Assembly (NCBI GenBank): GCA_016125585.1
Contig: WGLL01000015.1
Location: 1-47,667, forward strand
DNA length: 47,667 nucleotides
Direction: 5' to 3'
From: Caulobacter sp.
GTDB lineage: Bacteria; Pseudomonadota; Alphaproteobacteria; Caulobacterales; Caulobacteraceae
Shown in pieces: positions 8,306 through 17,982 of this stretch. The notes beneath the pieces were generated by a model. The model was not told where the DNA came from. It ran no database searches and saw only the letters and a list, made by a program, of their open reading frames with translations. Positions within the stretch are counted from its first letter, which is position 1, and every line of letters begins with the position of its first letter. A program made the translations under genes and the position numbers.

Positions 8306-8584
8306 ATGACCCGTTCCGTTTGGAAAGGTCCGTTCGTCGACGGCTACCTGCTGAAAAAGGCCGATACGGCCCATGCCGGCGGCCGCAAGGACGTGATCAA
8401 GATCTGGTCGCGACGCTCGACCATCATGCCGCAGTTCGTCGGCCTGACGTTCGGCGTGCACAACGGCCTGAAGCACGTTCCCGTGCTGGTGTCGGAAGAC
8501 ATGGTCGGCATGAAGTTCGGCGAGTTCGCGCCCACGCGCAACTTCCCGGGCCACGCGGCCGATAAGAAGGCCAAGAGGAAGTAG
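8306..8584 (+). CDS. rpsS: 30S ribosomal protein S19
   Basis: 92 residues. S19 lies in the 30S head, contacts S13 and helps form bridges with the 50S subunit. [16 protein letters not shown] at the start and [19 protein letters not shown] in the middle are diagnostic. Two bases separate it from rplB. Confidence 0.97.
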   Translation: MTRSVWKGPFVDGYLLKKADTAHAGGRKDVIKIWSRRSTIMPQFVGLTFGVHNGLKHVPVLVSEDMVGMKFGEFAPTRNFPGHAADKKAKRK

Positions 8585-8586
8585 GG

Positions 8587-8967
8587 ATGAGCAAGCCCAA
8601 GACTCAACGCCGTCTCCCGGCCTCCGAAGCGATGGTCAAGCTGCGCACGCTGCGCACCTCGGCCCGCAAGCTGAACCTGGTCGCCCAGTCGATCCGCGGC
8701 CTCAAGGTCCAGCGGGCGCTGTACGAGCTGGAATTCAGCCACAAGCGCATCGCCAAGGACGTCCGCAAGGCGCTCTACTCGGCCATCTCCAACGCCGAGA
8801 ACAACCACAGCCTCGACATCGACAGCCTGGTCGTCGCCGAAGCTTTTGTTGGCAAGAACCTGATCATGAAGCGTTTCTCGCCGCGCGCTCGCGGCCGGGC
8901 TTCGCGGATCGAGAAACCGTTTTCCGAGATCACCATCGTGGTCCGCGAGCTGGGTGAGGCCGCCTGA
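8587..8967 (+). CDS. rplV: 50S ribosomal protein L22
   Basis: 126 residues. L22 contacts all domains of 23S rRNA, and its long hairpin loop forms the tunnel constriction with L4. The loop region ([21 protein letters not shown]) is where erythromycin-resistance mutations fall in other bacteria; it looks normal here. The stop overlaps the rpsC start by one base. Confidence 0.97.
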   Translation: MSKPKTQRRLPASEAMVKLRTLRTSARKLNLVAQSIRGLKVQRALYELEFSHKRIAKDVRKALYSAISNAENNHSLDIDSLVVAEAFVGKNLIMKRFSPRARGRASRIEKPFSEITIVVRELGEAA

Positions 8968-9725
8968 TGGGTCAGAAAGTCAATCCGGTCGGGCTTCGGC
9001 TCGGCATCAACCGCACCTGGGACAGCCGCTGGTTCGCCGACGGTCATGAGTACGGTCGCCTTCTGCACGAGGACATCAAGGTCCGTCGCGAGCTGAAGAA
9101 GCGTCTCTACCAGGCCGGCATCTCGCGGATCATTATCGAGCGTCCGCACAAGAAGTGCCGGGTCACCATCTATGCCGCCCGCCCGGGCGTCATCATCGGC
9201 AAGAAGGGCGCCGACATCGACAAGCTCCGCAAGGACCTGTCGGCCCTGACCTCCGCCGAGGTGCACCTGAACATCGTCGAGATCCGCAAGCCGGAAACCG
9301 ACGCCCAGCTGGTGGCCGAGAACATCGCCCAGCAGCTCGAGCGCCGGGTCGCCTTCCGCCGCGCCATGAAGCGCACCATGCAGTCGACCATGCGTCTCGG
9401 CGCCAAGGGCGTCCGGATCAACGTGGCCGGCCGTCTGGGCGGCGCGGAAATCGCCCGGATGGAATGGTACCGCGAGGGCCGCGTGCCGCTGCACACCCTG
9501 CGGGCCGACATCGACTATGGCTTCGCGGAAGCCAAGACCACCTACGGCATCATCGGCGTGAAGACCTGGATCTTCAAAGGCGAGGTGCTGGAACATGACC
9601 CGATGGCCCAGGACAAGCGCCTGGCCAGCGAGTCCGGCCCCGCCGGCGAAGGCGGTGGACGTGATCGCGACGACCGCGGCCCCCGTGGCCCGCGCCGCGA
9701 CCGCGGCCGTGGAGCTGAGGCGTAA
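8967..9725 (+). CDS. rpsC: 30S ribosomal protein S3, with an Arg/Asp/Gly tail
   Basis: 252 residues, longer than the E. coli protein (233). S3 forms the mRNA entry site together with S4 and S5. The KH domain with [12 protein letters not shown] (the GxxG loop) and the start [14 protein letters not shown] are clear. The last 25 or so residues are a low-complexity stretch of Gly, Arg and Asp, probably disordered and rRNA-binding; tails of this kind are common in high-GC alphaproteobacteria. Confidence 0.97.
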   Translation: MGQKVNPVGLRLGINRTWDSRWFADGHEYGRLLHEDIKVRRELKKRLYQAGISRIIIERPHKKCRVTIYAARPGVIIGKKGADIDKLRKDLSALTSAEVHLNIVEIRKPETDAQLVAENIAQQLERRVAFRRAMKRTMQSTMRLGAKGVRINVAGRLGGAEIARMEWYREGRVPLHTLRADIDYGFAEAKTTYGIIGVKTWIFKGEVLEHDPMAQDKRLASESGPAGEGGGRDRDDRGPRGPRRDRGRGAEA

Positions 9726-9730
9726 CCGAC

Positions 9731-10162
9731 ATGCTGTCACCGAAGAAAACCAAGTACCGGAAGGCCTTCAAGGGCCGCATCCATGGCACGGCGAAGGGCG
9801 GCACCCTGCTGAACTTCGGCTCCTACGGCCTGAAGGCCGTTGAGCCGGAGCGCATCACCGCCCGTCAGATCGAAGCGGCCCGCCGCGCGATCACCCGCCA
9901 CATGAAGCGTCAGGGCCGCGTCTGGATCCGGATCTTCCCGGACCTGCCGGTCACCGACAAGCCCGCCGAAGTCCGTATGGGTAAAGGCAAGGGCGCCGTG
10001 GACTACTGGGCCGCCCGGGTTCACCCCGGCCGGATCATGTTCGAGATCGACGGCGTCGCCGACGATATCGCCCGTGACGCGCTCAAGCTCGGCGCCGCCA
10101 AGCTGCCGATCAAGACCCGCATCGTCACGCGCATCGACGCCGGCGTTGGCGCGGAGCACTAG
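9731..10162 (+). CDS. rplP: 50S ribosomal protein L16
   Basis: 143 residues. L16 helps position the A-site tRNA and organises the 50S central protuberance. The start [16 protein letters not shown] and the stretch [17 protein letters not shown], which includes the arginine hydroxylated by YcfD in E. coli, are conserved. It ends two bases before rpmC. Confidence 0.97.
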   Translation: MLSPKKTKYRKAFKGRIHGTAKGGTLLNFGSYGLKAVEPERITARQIEAARRAITRHMKRQGRVWIRIFPDLPVTDKPAEVRMGKGKGAVDYWAARVHPGRIMFEIDGVADDIARDALKLGAAKLPIKTRIVTRIDAGVGAEH

Positions 10163-10164
10163 AG

Positions 10165-10356
10165 ATGAAGATCGATCAAATCCGGGCGATGACGCCCGAC
10201 CAACTGGCCGAAAGCCTGCTGAACCTGAAGAAGGAGCAGTTCAACCTGCGCTTCCAGGCGGCGACCGGCCAGGTTGAGAAGACTCACCGCGTCAACGAGA
10301 TCCGCAAGGATATCGCGCGCATCAAGACCGTGCTCCGCACCAAGCAAGCGGCGTAG
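10165..10356 (+). CDS. rpmC: 50S ribosomal protein L29
   Basis: 63 residues, two helices, at the tunnel exit next to L23. The conserved motif [14 protein letters not shown] and the late [11 protein letters not shown] helix identify it. Spacing is tight to rplP (2 bases) and moderate to rpsQ (11 bases). Confidence 0.96.
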   Translation: MKIDQIRAMTPDQLAESLLNLKKEQFNLRFQAATGQVEKTHRVNEIRKDIARIKTVLRTKQAA

Positions 10357-10367
10357 GGAGAGACAAG

Positions 10368-10607
10368 ATGCCCAAACGTATCCTCGAAGGCCTTGTCGTC
10401 TCCGACAAGGGCGACAAGACGGTGGTGGTGAAGGTCGAGCGGACCATCGTTCACCCCGTTCTGAAGAAGACCGTTCGCCGGTCGAAAAAGTACCACGCTC
10501 ACGATGAGGCCAATGCTTACAAGGCCGGCGAGATGGCTCGCATCATCGAGTGCGCGCCGAAGTCCAAGCTGAAGACCTGGGAAGTGCTTCCCAAGGCTTC
10601 CGCTTAA
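10368..10607 (+). CDS. rpsQ: 30S ribosomal protein S17
   Basis: 79 residues, an OB-fold primary binder of 16S r[25 protein letters not shown] and the [11 protein letters not shown] loop are diagnostic. GGAGAGA precedes the ATG. It closes the S10 operon part of the row; the 18-base gap to rplN shows no separate promoter. Confidence 0.96.
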   Translation: MPKRILEGLVVSDKGDKTVVVKVERTIVHPVLKKTVRRSKKYHAHDEANAYKAGEMARIIECAPKSKLKTWEVLPKASA

Positions 10608-10625
10608 ATCTGGAAGGTTTGAACC

Positions 10626-10994
10626 ATGATCCAGATGCAAACTAACCTGGAAGTCGCCGACAATTCGGGCGCTCGCCGGGTCATGTGCATCAAGGTGCTG
10701 GGCGGGGCCAAGCGCCGCTACGCACACGTCGGAGACAAGATCGTCGTCTCCGTGAAGGAAGCCATTCCGCGCGGCCGCGTGAAGAAGGGCGACGTGCTGC
10801 AAGCCATCGTCGTTCGCACGTCCTCGGCCATCAAGCGCAAGGACGGCTCGGTGATCCGCTTCGACAAGAACGCGGCGGTGATCGTCAACAAGCAGGCCGA
10901 GCCCATCGGCACCCGGATCTTCGGACCGGTTCCGCGCGAACTCCGCGCCAAGAACCACATGAAGATCATCAGCCTGGCGCCGGAGGTGCTGTAA
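10626..10994 (+). CDS. rplN: 50S ribosomal protein L14
   Basis: 122 residues, exactly the family length. L14 forms an intersubunit bridge and is the target of the silencing factor Rsf[28 protein letters not shown] at the start and the C-terminal [11 protein letters not shown] are invariant features. The stop overlaps the rplX start by one base (TAATG). Confidence 0.98.
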   Translation: MIQMQTNLEVADNSGARRVMCIKVLGGAKRRYAHVGDKIVVSVKEAIPRGRVKKGDVLQAIVVRTSSAIKRKDGSVIRFDKNAAVIVNKQAEPIGTRIFGPVPRELRAKNHMKIISLAPEVL

Positions 10995-11308
10995 TGGCCG
11001 CGAAGATCAAGAAAGGCGACCGCGTCGTCGTCCTGACCGGCAAGGACAAGGGCAAGACCGGCACGGTCTCCATCGTCCTGCCGAAAGAGAACCGCGTGGT
11101 TGTCGGTGGTATCAATATCGCCCAGCGCCACACCAAACCGACCCAGGGCGACCCCCAGGGCGGCATCAAGAACAAGGAAGCGCCGCTTCACGTCTCGAAC
11201 GTCGCGATCGTCGACGGCAACGGCAAGCCGACCCGCGTCGGTTTCCGCATCGACGGCGACAAGAAGGTGCGGGTCGCCAAGACGACCGGCGAGGTGATCA
11301 ATGGCTGA
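10994..11308 (+). CDS. rplX: 50S ribosomal protein L24
   Basis: 104 residues. L24 starts assembly of the 50S subunit. The KOW motif is seen near the start as [18 protein letters not shown], and [13 protein letters not shown] follows. The start ATG at 10994 was chosen because it overlaps the rplN stop and gives the normal length. It overlaps rplE by 8 bases. Confidence 0.96.
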   Translation: MAAKIKKGDRVVVLTGKDKGKTGTVSIVLPKENRVVVGGINIAQRHTKPTQGDPQGGIKNKEAPLHVSNVAIVDGNGKPTRVGFRIDGDKKVRVAKTTGEVING

Positions 11309-11858
11309 GCAAGCTTACACGCCCCGGCTGAAGTCCGAGTATCGCGAGCGCATCCGCGCCGTGATGAAGGAACAGTTCGGCTACACCAACGAGATGCAGA
11401 TCCCCAAGCTCGACAAGATCGTCGTGAACATGGGGATCGGCGAGGCTGTCGCCGACTCCAAGAAGGCCGTCGCGGCCATGAAGGACCTGGCGGCGATCAC
11501 CGGCCAGAAGCCGATGCCGACCAAGGCCCGCAAGTCCGTCGCCCAGTTCAAGCTGCGTGAAGGCATGACCGTCGGCGCCAAGGTGACCCTGCGCGCCGAC
11601 CGCATGTACGAGTTCCTCGACCGTCTGATCACCATCGCCCTGCCGCGGGTGAAGGACTTCCGGGGCCTCAACGGCACCAGCTTCGATGGTCGTGGCAACT
11701 ACGCGATGGGTCTGAAGGAGCACATCGTGTTCCCGGAGATCAACTACGACGAAATCGATCAGATGTGGGGCATGGACATCATCGTCTGCACCACGGCACG
11801 GACCGATCAGGAAGCCAAGGCTCTCCTGAAAGAGTTCAAATTCCCGTTCACCTCGTAA
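11301..11858 (+). CDS. rplE: 50S ribosomal protein L5
   Basis: 185 residues, a 5S rRNA-binding protein of the central protuberance that contacts P-site tRNA. The motif [16 protein letters not shown], the [20 protein letters not shown] stretch and the late [14 protein letters not shown] are diagnostic. It begins within the last codons of rplX. Confidence 0.97.
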   Translation: MAEQAYTPRLKSEYRERIRAVMKEQFGYTNEMQIPKLDKIVVNMGIGEAVADSKKAVAAMKDLAAITGQKPMPTKARKSVAQFKLREGMTVGAKVTLRADRMYEFLDRLITIALPRVKDFRGLNGTSFDGRGNYAMGLKEHIVFPEINYDEIDQMWGMDIIVCTTARTDQEAKALLKEFKFPFTS

Positions 11859-11877
11859 GCGGGAAGGAAAGCACACC

Positions 11878-12183
11878 ATGGCTAAGAAAAGCGCCGTAAA
11901 CCGCAACGAGATGGTCAAGGCCCTCGTCAAGCAGCTCGCCGCCAAGCGCGCCGAACTGAAGCGACAGGCCAACGACGAGAGCCTTCCGCTGGAGGAGCGC
12001 TTCGAGGCGCGCCTGAAGCTGGCCAAGTTGCCGCGCAACTCTTCCGCGACCCGCATCCGTAACCGGTGCGAGGTCACCGGGCGCCCCCGCGCCTACTATC
12101 GCAAGCTCAAGATGAGCCGGATCGCGCTGCGGGAGCTTGGCTCCCAGGGCCAGATCCCCGGTCTCGTCAAGTCGAGCTGGTGA
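11878..12183 (+). CDS. rpsN: 30S ribosomal protein S14 (zinc-free type)
   Basis: 101 residues, the long form of S14. It lacks the paired CxxC zinc motifs of the short form and keeps a single cysteine in [20 protein letters not shown], the conserved C-terminal part. S14 sits in the 30S head between S10 and S19. GGGAAGGAAAG lies upstream of the ATG. Confidence 0.96.
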   Translation: MAKKSAVNRNEMVKALVKQLAAKRAELKRQANDESLPLEERFEARLKLAKLPRNSSATRIRNRCEVTGRPRAYYRKLKMSRIALRELGSQGQIPGLVKSSW

Positions 12184-12193
12184 GGACCATCAG

Positions 12194-12592
12194 ATGTCGA
12201 TGAACGATCCCCTGAGCGACCTGATCGCCCGTATCAAGAACGCCGCCATGCGCAAGCGCGGCAAGGTCTCGACGCCCGCGTCGAAGCTCCGCGCGCGCGT
12301 CCTGGATGTCCTGGCCGATGAAGGCTACATCCGCGGCTATTCGCTGGTCGAGAAGCCGGGCGCCTTCCCGGAATTCGAGATCGAGCTGAAGTATTTCGAC
12401 GGCCAGCCGGTCATCGCGGAAATCGCCCGCGTGTCCAAGCCGGGTCGCCGGGTCTACAGCGCGATCAAGGACCTGAAGCCGATCAAGAACGGCCTCGGTA
12501 TCTCGATCCTGTCGACGCCCAAGGGCGTCATGTCCGACAACGCGGCGCGTGACGCCAACGTTGGCGGCGAAGTCCTCTGCAGGGTCTACTAA
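12194..12592 (+). CDS. rpsH: 30S ribosomal protein S8
   Basis: 132 residues, a primary 16S rRNA binder; in E. coli it also represses the spc operon by binding a site at the start of rplE. The start [17 protein letters not shown] was chosen over a longer upstream frame because it fits the family and has GAGGA at 12182-12186. The [19 protein letters not shown]-terminal motif, which contacts rRNA, is intact. Confidence 0.96.
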   Translation: MSMNDPLSDLIARIKNAAMRKRGKVSTPASKLRARVLDVLADEGYIRGYSLVEKPGAFPEFEIELKYFDGQPVIAEIARVSKPGRRVYSAIKDLKPIKNGLGISILSTPKGVMSDNAARDANVGGEVLCRVY

Positions 12593-12593
12593 G

Positions 12594-13127
12594 ATGTCCC
12601 GGATCGGAAAGAAGCCCATCGCGATCCCGTCGGGCGTGACTCTCACGCTCGAAGGTCAGACGGTGTCGGTCAAGGGCCCGAAGGGACAGCTGTCCTGGAC
12701 GGTGATCGACGACGTCGTGGTCACTCACGAAAACGGCGAACTGACGCTGGCCCCGCGCGACGACAGTCAGCGGTCCCGGTCGATGTGGGGCCTGTCGCGC
12801 ACCCTGGTGGCCAACATGGTCCAGGGCGTCACCGAAGGGTTCGAGCAGACTCTCGAGCTGGTCGGGGTCGGCTACCGCGCCGCGCTGAAGGGCAACGCCC
12901 TTTCGCTGCAGCTCGGCTTCAGCCATGACGTCGACGTGGCGCCGCCGGAAGGCGTGACCTTCGCCGTGCCGAAGCAGACTGAAATCAAGATCAGCGGGAT
13001 CGACAAGCAGGCGGTGGGTGAAATCGCCGCGAAGATCCGCCGCATCCGTCCGCCGGAGCCCTACAAGGGCAAGGGCGTGCGCTATGCCGGCGAGAAGGTC
13101 CGCCGCAAGGAAGGCAAGAAGAAGTAA
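12594..13127 (+). CDS. rplF: 50S ribosomal protein L6
   Basis: 177 residues, the family length. L6 lies near the GTPase-associated region and the sarcin-ricin loop. [15 protein letters not shown] at the start and [19 protein letters not shown] near the end are diagnostic. The ATG at 12594 begins one base after the rpsH stop; an in-frame upstream ATG at 12549 lies inside rpsH and is not used. Confidence 0.97.
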   Translation: MSRIGKKPIAIPSGVTLTLEGQTVSVKGPKGQLSWTVIDDVVVTHENGELTLAPRDDSQRSRSMWGLSRTLVANMVQGVTEGFEQTLELVGVGYRAALKGNALSLQLGFSHDVDVAPPEGVTFAVPKQTEIKISGIDKQAVGEIAAKIRRIRPPEPYKGKGVRYAGEKVRRKEGKKK

Positions 13128-13130
13128 GCC

Positions 13131-13487
13131 ATGCCGCTCACGCCAACTGAAATCACCAAGCGCCGCGCGGTCCGTGTCCGCAACCGCCTCAAGGCGGTCG
13201 CCAACGGCCGTCCCCGCCTGACCGTCTTCCGGTCGTCCAAGAACATCTACGCCCAGGTCATCGACGATGAGCGCGGCGTGACCCTGGCCTCGGCCTCCAC
13301 CCTCGAGGGTGAAGGCAAGGTCAAGGGCGCTGACAAGGACGCCGCCGCGAAAGTCGGCAAGCTGGTCGCCGAGCGCGCCATCGAGAAAGGCGTCAAGGAC
13401 GTCGTTTTCGATCGGGGCGGTCACATCTTTCACGGCCGGATCAAGGCGCTGGCTGACGCCGCGCGTGAAGCCGGCCTGAACTTCTAA
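13131..13487 (+). CDS. rplR: 50S ribosomal protein L18
   Basis: 118 residues. L18 binds 5S rRNA together with L5. The basic N-terminal part ([14 protein letters not shown]), [19 protein letters not shown], and the late [24 protein letters not shown] are characteristic. Three bases separate it from rplF. Confidence 0.97.
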   Translation: MPLTPTEITKRRAVRVRNRLKAVANGRPRLTVFRSSKNIYAQVIDDERGVTLASASTLEGEGKVKGADKDAAAKVGKLVAERAIEKGVKDVVFDRGGHIFHGRIKALADAAREAGLNF

Positions 13488-13496
13488 GGATCGATC

Positions 13497-14087
13497 ATGG
13501 CTCGTGAACAACAACGCGGCGATCGTCGCGACCGCCGCGACCGGCCCCAGGAAGACGGTCCCGACAGCGACATCGTCGAAAAGCTGGTGCACATCAACCG
13601 CGTCGCCGCCACCGTGAAGGGCGGCCGTCGCTTCAGCTTCGCCGCCCTGATGGTCGTCGGCGACCAGAAGGGCCGCGTGGGCTTCGGACATGGCAAGGCG
13701 CGTGAAGTGCCGGAAGCCATCCGCAAGGCCACCGAAGAGGCCAAGAAGTCGATGATCCGCGTGCCGCTGCGCGAATCCCGGACCCTGCACCACGACGGCA
13801 ACGGCCGTTGGGGCGCCGGCAAGGTGATGGTCCGCTCGGCGCCGCCCGGCACCGGCATCATCGCCGGTGGTCCGATGCGCGCGGTTCTGGAAACCCTGGG
13901 CGTCCAGGACGTGGTCGGCAAGTCGACCGGGTCCTCCAACCCCTACAACATGGTGCGCGCCACCTTCGAAGCGCTGAAGGTTCAGTCCTCGCCCCGCCAG
14001 ATTGCCGCCAAGCGCGGCAAGAAGGTCAGCGATGTGCTGTCGCGCCGCGCCGACGGGGCCTCCGCCCCCGAAGCAGTCGAGGGCTGA
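13497..14087 (+). CDS. rpsE: 30S ribosomal protein S5
   Basis: 196 residues, longer than E. coli S5 (167) because of an N-terminal Arg/Asp/Gln-rich segment and a C-terminal extension. The double-stranded-RNA-binding-like core begins at [41 protein letters not shown] follows. S5 supports decoding fidelity and mRNA unwinding at the entry site; the loop where spectinomycin-resistance changes occur elsewhere looks normal. Confidence 0.97.
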   Translation: MAREQQRGDRRDRRDRPQEDGPDSDIVEKLVHINRVAATVKGGRRFSFAALMVVGDQKGRVGFGHGKAREVPEAIRKATEEAKKSMIRVPLRESRTLHHDGNGRWGAGKVMVRSAPPGTGIIAGGPMRAVLETLGVQDVVGKSTGSSNPYNMVRATFEALKVQSSPRQIAAKRGKKVSDVLSRRADGASAPEAVEG

Positions 14088-14090
14088 TCC

Positions 14091-14276
14091 ATGGCCGAGA
14101 AGAAAACCGTCACCGTCCGCCAGACCGGCAGCCCGATCCGTCGGAACGCCATCCAGCGGGCGACCCTCGCGGGTCTCAAGCTGAACAAGCTTGGCCGCGT
14201 CGCGACCCTGGAAGACACGCCCGCCGTCCGCGGGATGATCGCCAAGGTCCACCACATGGTTGAAGTGGTCGACTAG
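14091..14276 (+). CDS. rpmD: 50S ribosomal protein L30
   Basis: 61 residues, typical for bacterial L30. [21 protein letters not shown] and [17 protein letters not shown] are conserved. It follows rpsE by 3 bases. The usual tight junction to rplO is broken here by 220 bases that contain a palindromic repeat. Confidence 0.96.
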   Translation: MAEKKTVTVRQTGSPIRRNAIQRATLAGLKLNKLGRVATLEDTPAVRGMIAKVHHMVEVVD

Positions 14277-14293
14277 ACCCCAACGCTCCTCTC

Positions 14294-14436
14294 TCCCTCC
14301 CTTTTATGGGGAGGGCGGTCGAGGCCGTCAGGCCTCGCCGGGTGGGGAGGAAGCGGGCGACCTCTTGAAATTGGCGGGGTGAGCTGTATTCCCCACCCGG
14401 CCCCTTTCGGGGCGCCCTCCCCATGAAGGGGAGGGA
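14294..14436. repeat. Interspersed palindromic element inside the spc operon (rpmD-rplO gap)
   Basis: Outer arms 14294-14317 and 14413-14436 are inverted repeats that match at 22 of 24 positions. Each arm is itself a small CCCTCCC/GGGGAGGG hairpin. A second perfect 12-bp inverted pair lies inside (14337-14348 and 14390-14401). The whole is a long nested stem that would form in the mRNA. It resembles in style the elements at 22851 and 30725. No gene is seen in the gap. Confidence 0.8.
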
Positions 14437-14496
14437 CGAAGACAACAAAAGCCGAGTCCGGGCTCCGTCCGGGCGCAGATCTCCAAGGAGAGGCAC

Positions 14497-14982
14497 ATGA
14501 CCAAGCTTAATGAACTGGCGCCGAGCGAAGGCTCGACCAAGAACCGCATGCGTATCGGCCGCGGCCCGGGTTCGGGCAAGGGCAAGACCGGCGGTCGGGG
14601 CGTCAAGGGCCAGAAGGCGCGCAGCGGCGTGGCCATCGCCGGCTTCGAGGGCGGCCAGATGCCGCTGCACATGCGCATGCCCAAGCGCGGCTTCAACAAC
14701 CCCTTCGCCAAGGAATTCGCGGAAGTGAACCTGTGGCGCCTGGAACAGGCGGTCGCCGCCGGCAAGCTGGACGTCAAGAAGGCCGTCGACACCGACGTGC
14801 TGCTGGCCGCCGGCGTCATCCGCCGCGCCAAGGACGGCGTGAAGCTGCTGGGCAAGGGCGAGATCAAGTCCGCCCTGAACCTGACCGTCTACGCGGCCAC
14901 CCCCAGCGCCATCGCGGCGGTGGAAAAGGCCGGCGGCAGCGTCACCGTGACCCGCCCGGTCAAGGCTGAAGCCGAGGCCTGA
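14497..14982 (+). CDS. rplO: 50S ribosomal protein L15
   Basis: 161 residues. L15 is a late-assembly protein deep in the 50S subunit. [22 protein letters not shown], the glycine-rich [16 protein letters not shown] stretch and [17 protein letters not shown] are diagnostic. AAGGAGAG precedes the ATG. It lies between the palindromic element and a stem-loop ahead of secY. Confidence 0.97.
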   Translation: MTKLNELAPSEGSTKNRMRIGRGPGSGKGKTGGRGVKGQKARSGVAIAGFEGGQMPLHMRMPKRGFNNPFAKEFAEVNLWRLEQAVAAGKLDVKKAVDTDVLLAAGVIRRAKDGVKLLGKGEIKSALNLTVYAATPSAIAAVEKAGGSVTVTRPVKAEAEA

Positions 14983-14999
14983 TCGGCCTGTCGTCATTT

Positions 15000-15030
15000 T
15001 AGGGGTCGCGGAATGGTTTCCGGGCCCCTA
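15000..15030 (+). promoter_or_regulatory. Stem-loop between rplO and secY
   Basis: TAGGGG (15000-15005) pairs with CCCCTA (15025-15030) and, inside, CGGAA (15009-15013) pairs with TTCCG (15018-15022) around a four-base loop. No T run follows, so it is not a standard terminator on this strand; it may be an RNA processing or stability element that adjusts secY expression relative to rplO. Confidence 0.5.
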
Positions 15031-15063
15031 TCTGATGGCCTCATCTGAGTCAGGGGATTGTCG

Positions 15064-16419
15064 ATGGCCTCGGCCGCCGAACAGCTAGCCGCAAACATGA
15101 ACTTCGGCGCCTTTCAAAAGGCGACGGAGCTCCACAAGCGTATCTGGTTTACCCTCGGAGCGTTGATCGTCTACCGCATCGGGACCTACATCCCGATCCC
15201 GGGCATCAACTCCGAGATCTTCCAGCAGACCTTCCAGCAGCAGACCCAGGGCATCCTGGGGATGGTCAACATGTTCAGCGGCGGTGCCGTCGAACGGATG
15301 GCCATCTTCGCCCTGAACGTCATGCCCTACATCAGCGCCTCGATCATCGTGCAGCTGATGGGCTCGGTGTATCCGCCGTGGGAGAAGCTGCGCAAGGAAG
15401 GCGGCGAGGCCGGCCGCAAGCAGCTGAACCAGTACACGCGCTATCTGACCGTGGCCCTGGCGCTGTTCCAGTCGGCGGGCATCGCCTTCTCGCTTCAGGC
15501 CAACCCCGGCGTCGTCGCGGTGCCGGGCGCGGTGTTCATCGTCTCGACCATCGTCGGCCTGACCGGCGGCACCATGTTCCTGATGTGGCTGGGCGAGCAG
15601 ATCACCGCCCGCGGCGTCGGCAACGGCGTGTCCCTGATCATCTTCGCCGGCATCGTCGCCGCCCTGCCGATGAACCTCGGCCAGCTGCTTGAGAAGGCTC
15701 AGGTCGGCGCGATCAGCGTCGCCGTGCCCTTCGGCCTGGCCATCATGGCGGTCGCCGTGGTCGGCGCCATCGTCTTCATGGAGCGGTCGCAGCGTCGCCT
15801 GCTGGTGCAGTATCCCAAGCGCCAGGTGGGCAACCGGATGATGGGCGGGGAGTCCAGCTTCCTGCCGCTGAAGATCAATACCGCCGGGGTCATCCCGCCG
15901 ATCTTCGCATCGTCCCTGCTGCTGCTGCCGGCCACCGCCGCCGGCTTCATCAAGCCCGACACCCTGCCGGCCTGGGCCCAGTGGCTGCCGGAAGTGACCC
16001 GCCAGCTGCAGCACGGCCAGCCCATCTACATGGTGGTCTACGGCGCGCTGATCATCTTCTTCTGCTTCTTCTACACCTCCATCGTGTTCAATCCGGACGA
16101 CACGGCCGAGAACCTCCGCAAGTACGGCGGCTTCCTGCCCGGCATCCGGCCCGGCAAGCGCACGGCGGAATACCTCGACTATGTTCTGACCCGTCTGACC
16201 GTGATCGGCGCGGCCTATATCGCCGCCGTCTGTCTTGTGCCCGAGCTGCTGGTCGGCTTTACCGGAGCTCCGGGACAGGCCCGGGCCCTGGGCGGGACCT
16301 CGATCCTGATCGTCGTCTCGGTGACCATGGATACGGTCGCCCAGATCCAGTCGCATCTGCTTGCGCACCAGTACGAAGGGCTCATCAAGAAGTCCAAGCT
16401 GCGCGGCGGCAAACGGTAA
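15064..16419 (+). CDS. secY: Protein translocase subunit SecY
   Basis: 451 residues with ten predicted transmembrane segments. SecY is the channel of the Sec translocon in the inner membrane. Diagnostic stretches are YRIGTYIPIPGIN in the first helix, the plug region with GGAVERMAIFALNVMPYI, and the cytoplasmic loop with RRLLVQYPKRQVG. The ATG at 15064 was chosen over an in-frame TTG at 15058 because AGGGG at 15052-15056 is then at normal distance. It lies 23 bases before adk. Confidence 0.98.
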   Translation: MASAAEQLAANMNFGAFQKATELHKRIWFTLGALIVYRIGTYIPIPGINSEIFQQTFQQQTQGILGMVNMFSGGAVERMAIFALNVMPYISASIIVQLMGSVYPPWEKLRKEGGEAGRKQLNQYTRYLTVALALFQSAGIAFSLQANPGVVAVPGAVFIVSTIVGLTGGTMFLMWLGEQITARGVGNGVSLIIFAGIVAALPMNLGQLLEKAQVGAISVAVPFGLAIMAVAVVGAIVFMERSQRRLLVQYPKRQVGNRMMGGESSFLPLKINTAGVIPPIFASSLLLLPATAAGFIKPDTLPAWAQWLPEVTRQLQHGQPIYMVVYGALIIFFCFFYTSIVFNPDDTAENLRKYGGFLPGIRPGKRTAEYLDYVLTRLTVIGAAYIAAVCLVPELLVGFTGAPGQARALGGTSILIVVSVTMDTVAQIQSHLLAHQYEGLIKKSKLRGGKR

Positions 16420-16442
16420 GAGGGCAGGGGAGGCCTTCGAGA

Positions 16443-17015
16443 ATGAACCTGATCCTGTTCGGGCCGCCCGGCTGCGGCAAGGGGACCCAGGCCAAGAAGC
16501 TGGTCGAGGGGCGTGGCATGGTCCAGCTCTCGACCGGCGACATGCTTCGCGCGGCGATCGCCGCGGGCTCGGAGCTGGGGCTGAAGGTGAAGGACATCAT
16601 GGCCCGGGGCGACCTGGTGCCGGATGAGATCGTCATCGCGCTGATCGAGGAGCGTCTGCCCGAGGCCGAGGCTTCCGGCGGCGCCATCTTCGACGGCTTC
16701 CCCCGCACGGTGGCCCAGGCGCAAGCCCTGGACGCCATGCTGGAAGGCCGCGGCAAGCGAATCGACCGCATCATCCGCCTGCTGGTGGATGAGGCTGAAC
16801 TGCTTGCCCGGGTGACCGGGCGATTCGAACAACAGGGGCGACCGGACGACAATCCGGAAACCTTCAAGACCCGCCTGGCCGCCTACAACGCCCAGACCGC
16901 GCCGTTGCTGCCCTACTATGAGCGCACCGGCCGGACCCGCGAAGTGGACGGCATGGGAACCATGGACGAGGTGGCCGCGGCGATCGCGGCCTCCCTGGAC
17001 GAGGTTCAGGCGTAA
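16443..17015 (+). CDS. adk: Adenylate kinase (short form)
   Basis: 190 residues. It interconverts ATP and AMP with two ADP. The P-loop is GPPGCGKGTQAKKL; the AMP-binding STGDMLRAAI and the FDGFPRTVAQAQAL stretch are intact. The LID domain is reduced to a short RFEQQGRPDDN segment, the form usual in alphaproteobacteria, with no zinc cysteines. Cotranscription with secY is conserved in many bacteria. The start MNLILFGPPG fits the family; longer frames reading upstream into secY are not real. Confidence 0.97.
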   Translation: MNLILFGPPGCGKGTQAKKLVEGRGMVQLSTGDMLRAAIAAGSELGLKVKDIMARGDLVPDEIVIALIEERLPEAEASGGAIFDGFPRTVAQAQALDAMLEGRGKRIDRIIRLLVDEAELLARVTGRFEQQGRPDDNPETFKTRLAAYNAQTAPLLPYYERTGRTREVDGMGTMDEVAAAIAASLDEVQA

Positions 17016-17050
17016 GCCATTTGTCGGGGCGGATTCATTCGCCTATGGCA

Positions 17051-17078
17051 TTGACGGAAACAAAACGTTGCTTATAAC
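17051..17078 (+). promoter_or_regulatory. Probable promoter of the alpha operon
   Basis: TTGACG (17051-17056) and TATAAC (17073-17078) are 16 bases apart, and the extended -10 GCTTATAAC fits the Caulobacter housekeeping consensus. An imperfect 12-bp inverted repeat (17056-17067 with 17078-17089, 10 matches) frames the -10. The resulting leader of about 105 nt can fold a 7-bp stem ACGCGAC/GTCGCGT (17097-17103 with 17136-17142) around CCGGC/GCCGG (17109-17113 with 17127-17131). So rpsM-rplQ are likely also transcribed apart from secY-adk. Confidence 0.7.
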
Positions 17079-17189
17079 GCTTCGTTTCCGCGAATGACGC
17101 GACTCTCACCGGCTCTTTTCCGAGGGGCCGGGCCTGTCGCGTTTCGTTTTGCGTGTGCCCGCCGGGCGCAACTGAAGAGAGAGCTGGAC

Positions 17190-17558
17190 GTGGCCCGTAT
17201 CGCAGGCGTCAATATTCCGTCGAACAAGCGCGTCGTTATCGCGCTGCAGTATATCCATGGCATCGGCCCCCGGGCCGCCAAGGACATCGTTTCCAAGGTT
17301 GGCATCGAAGACGCCCGCCGGGTGAACGCCCTGTCCGACGCCGAGGTCTTGCAGATCCGCGAGACCATCGACCGCGACTTCACCGTCGAGGGCGATCTGC
17401 GTCGCGAGACGGCGGTCAACATCAAGCGTCTGATGGACCTGGCCTGCTACCGCGGCCTGCGTCACCGCAAGGGCCTCCCGGTCCGCGGTCAACGCACCCA
17501 CACCAACGCCCGCACCCGCAAGGGTCCGGCCAAGCCGATCGCCGGCAAGAAGAAATAA
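17190..17558 (+). CDS. rpsM: 30S ribosomal protein S13 (GTG start)
   Basis: 122 residues. S13 in the 30S head contacts P-site tRNA and forms intersubunit bridges. The start is GTG at 17190, giving the invariant [18 protein letters not shown] lies just upstream. The longer frame from 17094 lacks family similarity. [10 protein letters not shown] and the basic end [19 protein letters not shown] are diagnostic. Confidence 0.97.
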   Translation: MARIAGVNIPSNKRVVIALQYIHGIGPRAAKDIVSKVGIEDARRVNALSDAEVLQIRETIDRDFTVEGDLRRETAVNIKRLMDLACYRGLRHRKGLPVRGQRTHTNARTRKGPAKPIAGKKK

Positions 17559-17570
17559 GAGAGCGCCCTG

Positions 17571-17960
<390 letters not shown>

Positions 17961-17982
17961 ACCCGACCGACCAATTCCCTTT

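Noticed and set aside
15058..15063. TTG start for SecY two codons before the ATG
   Set aside because: The ATG at 15064 has better spacing to AGGGG and gives the usual start.
16443..17015. Short LID of adenylate kinase as a damaged gene
   Set aside because: A reduced LID is the normal short form in this class; P-loop and AMP site are intact.
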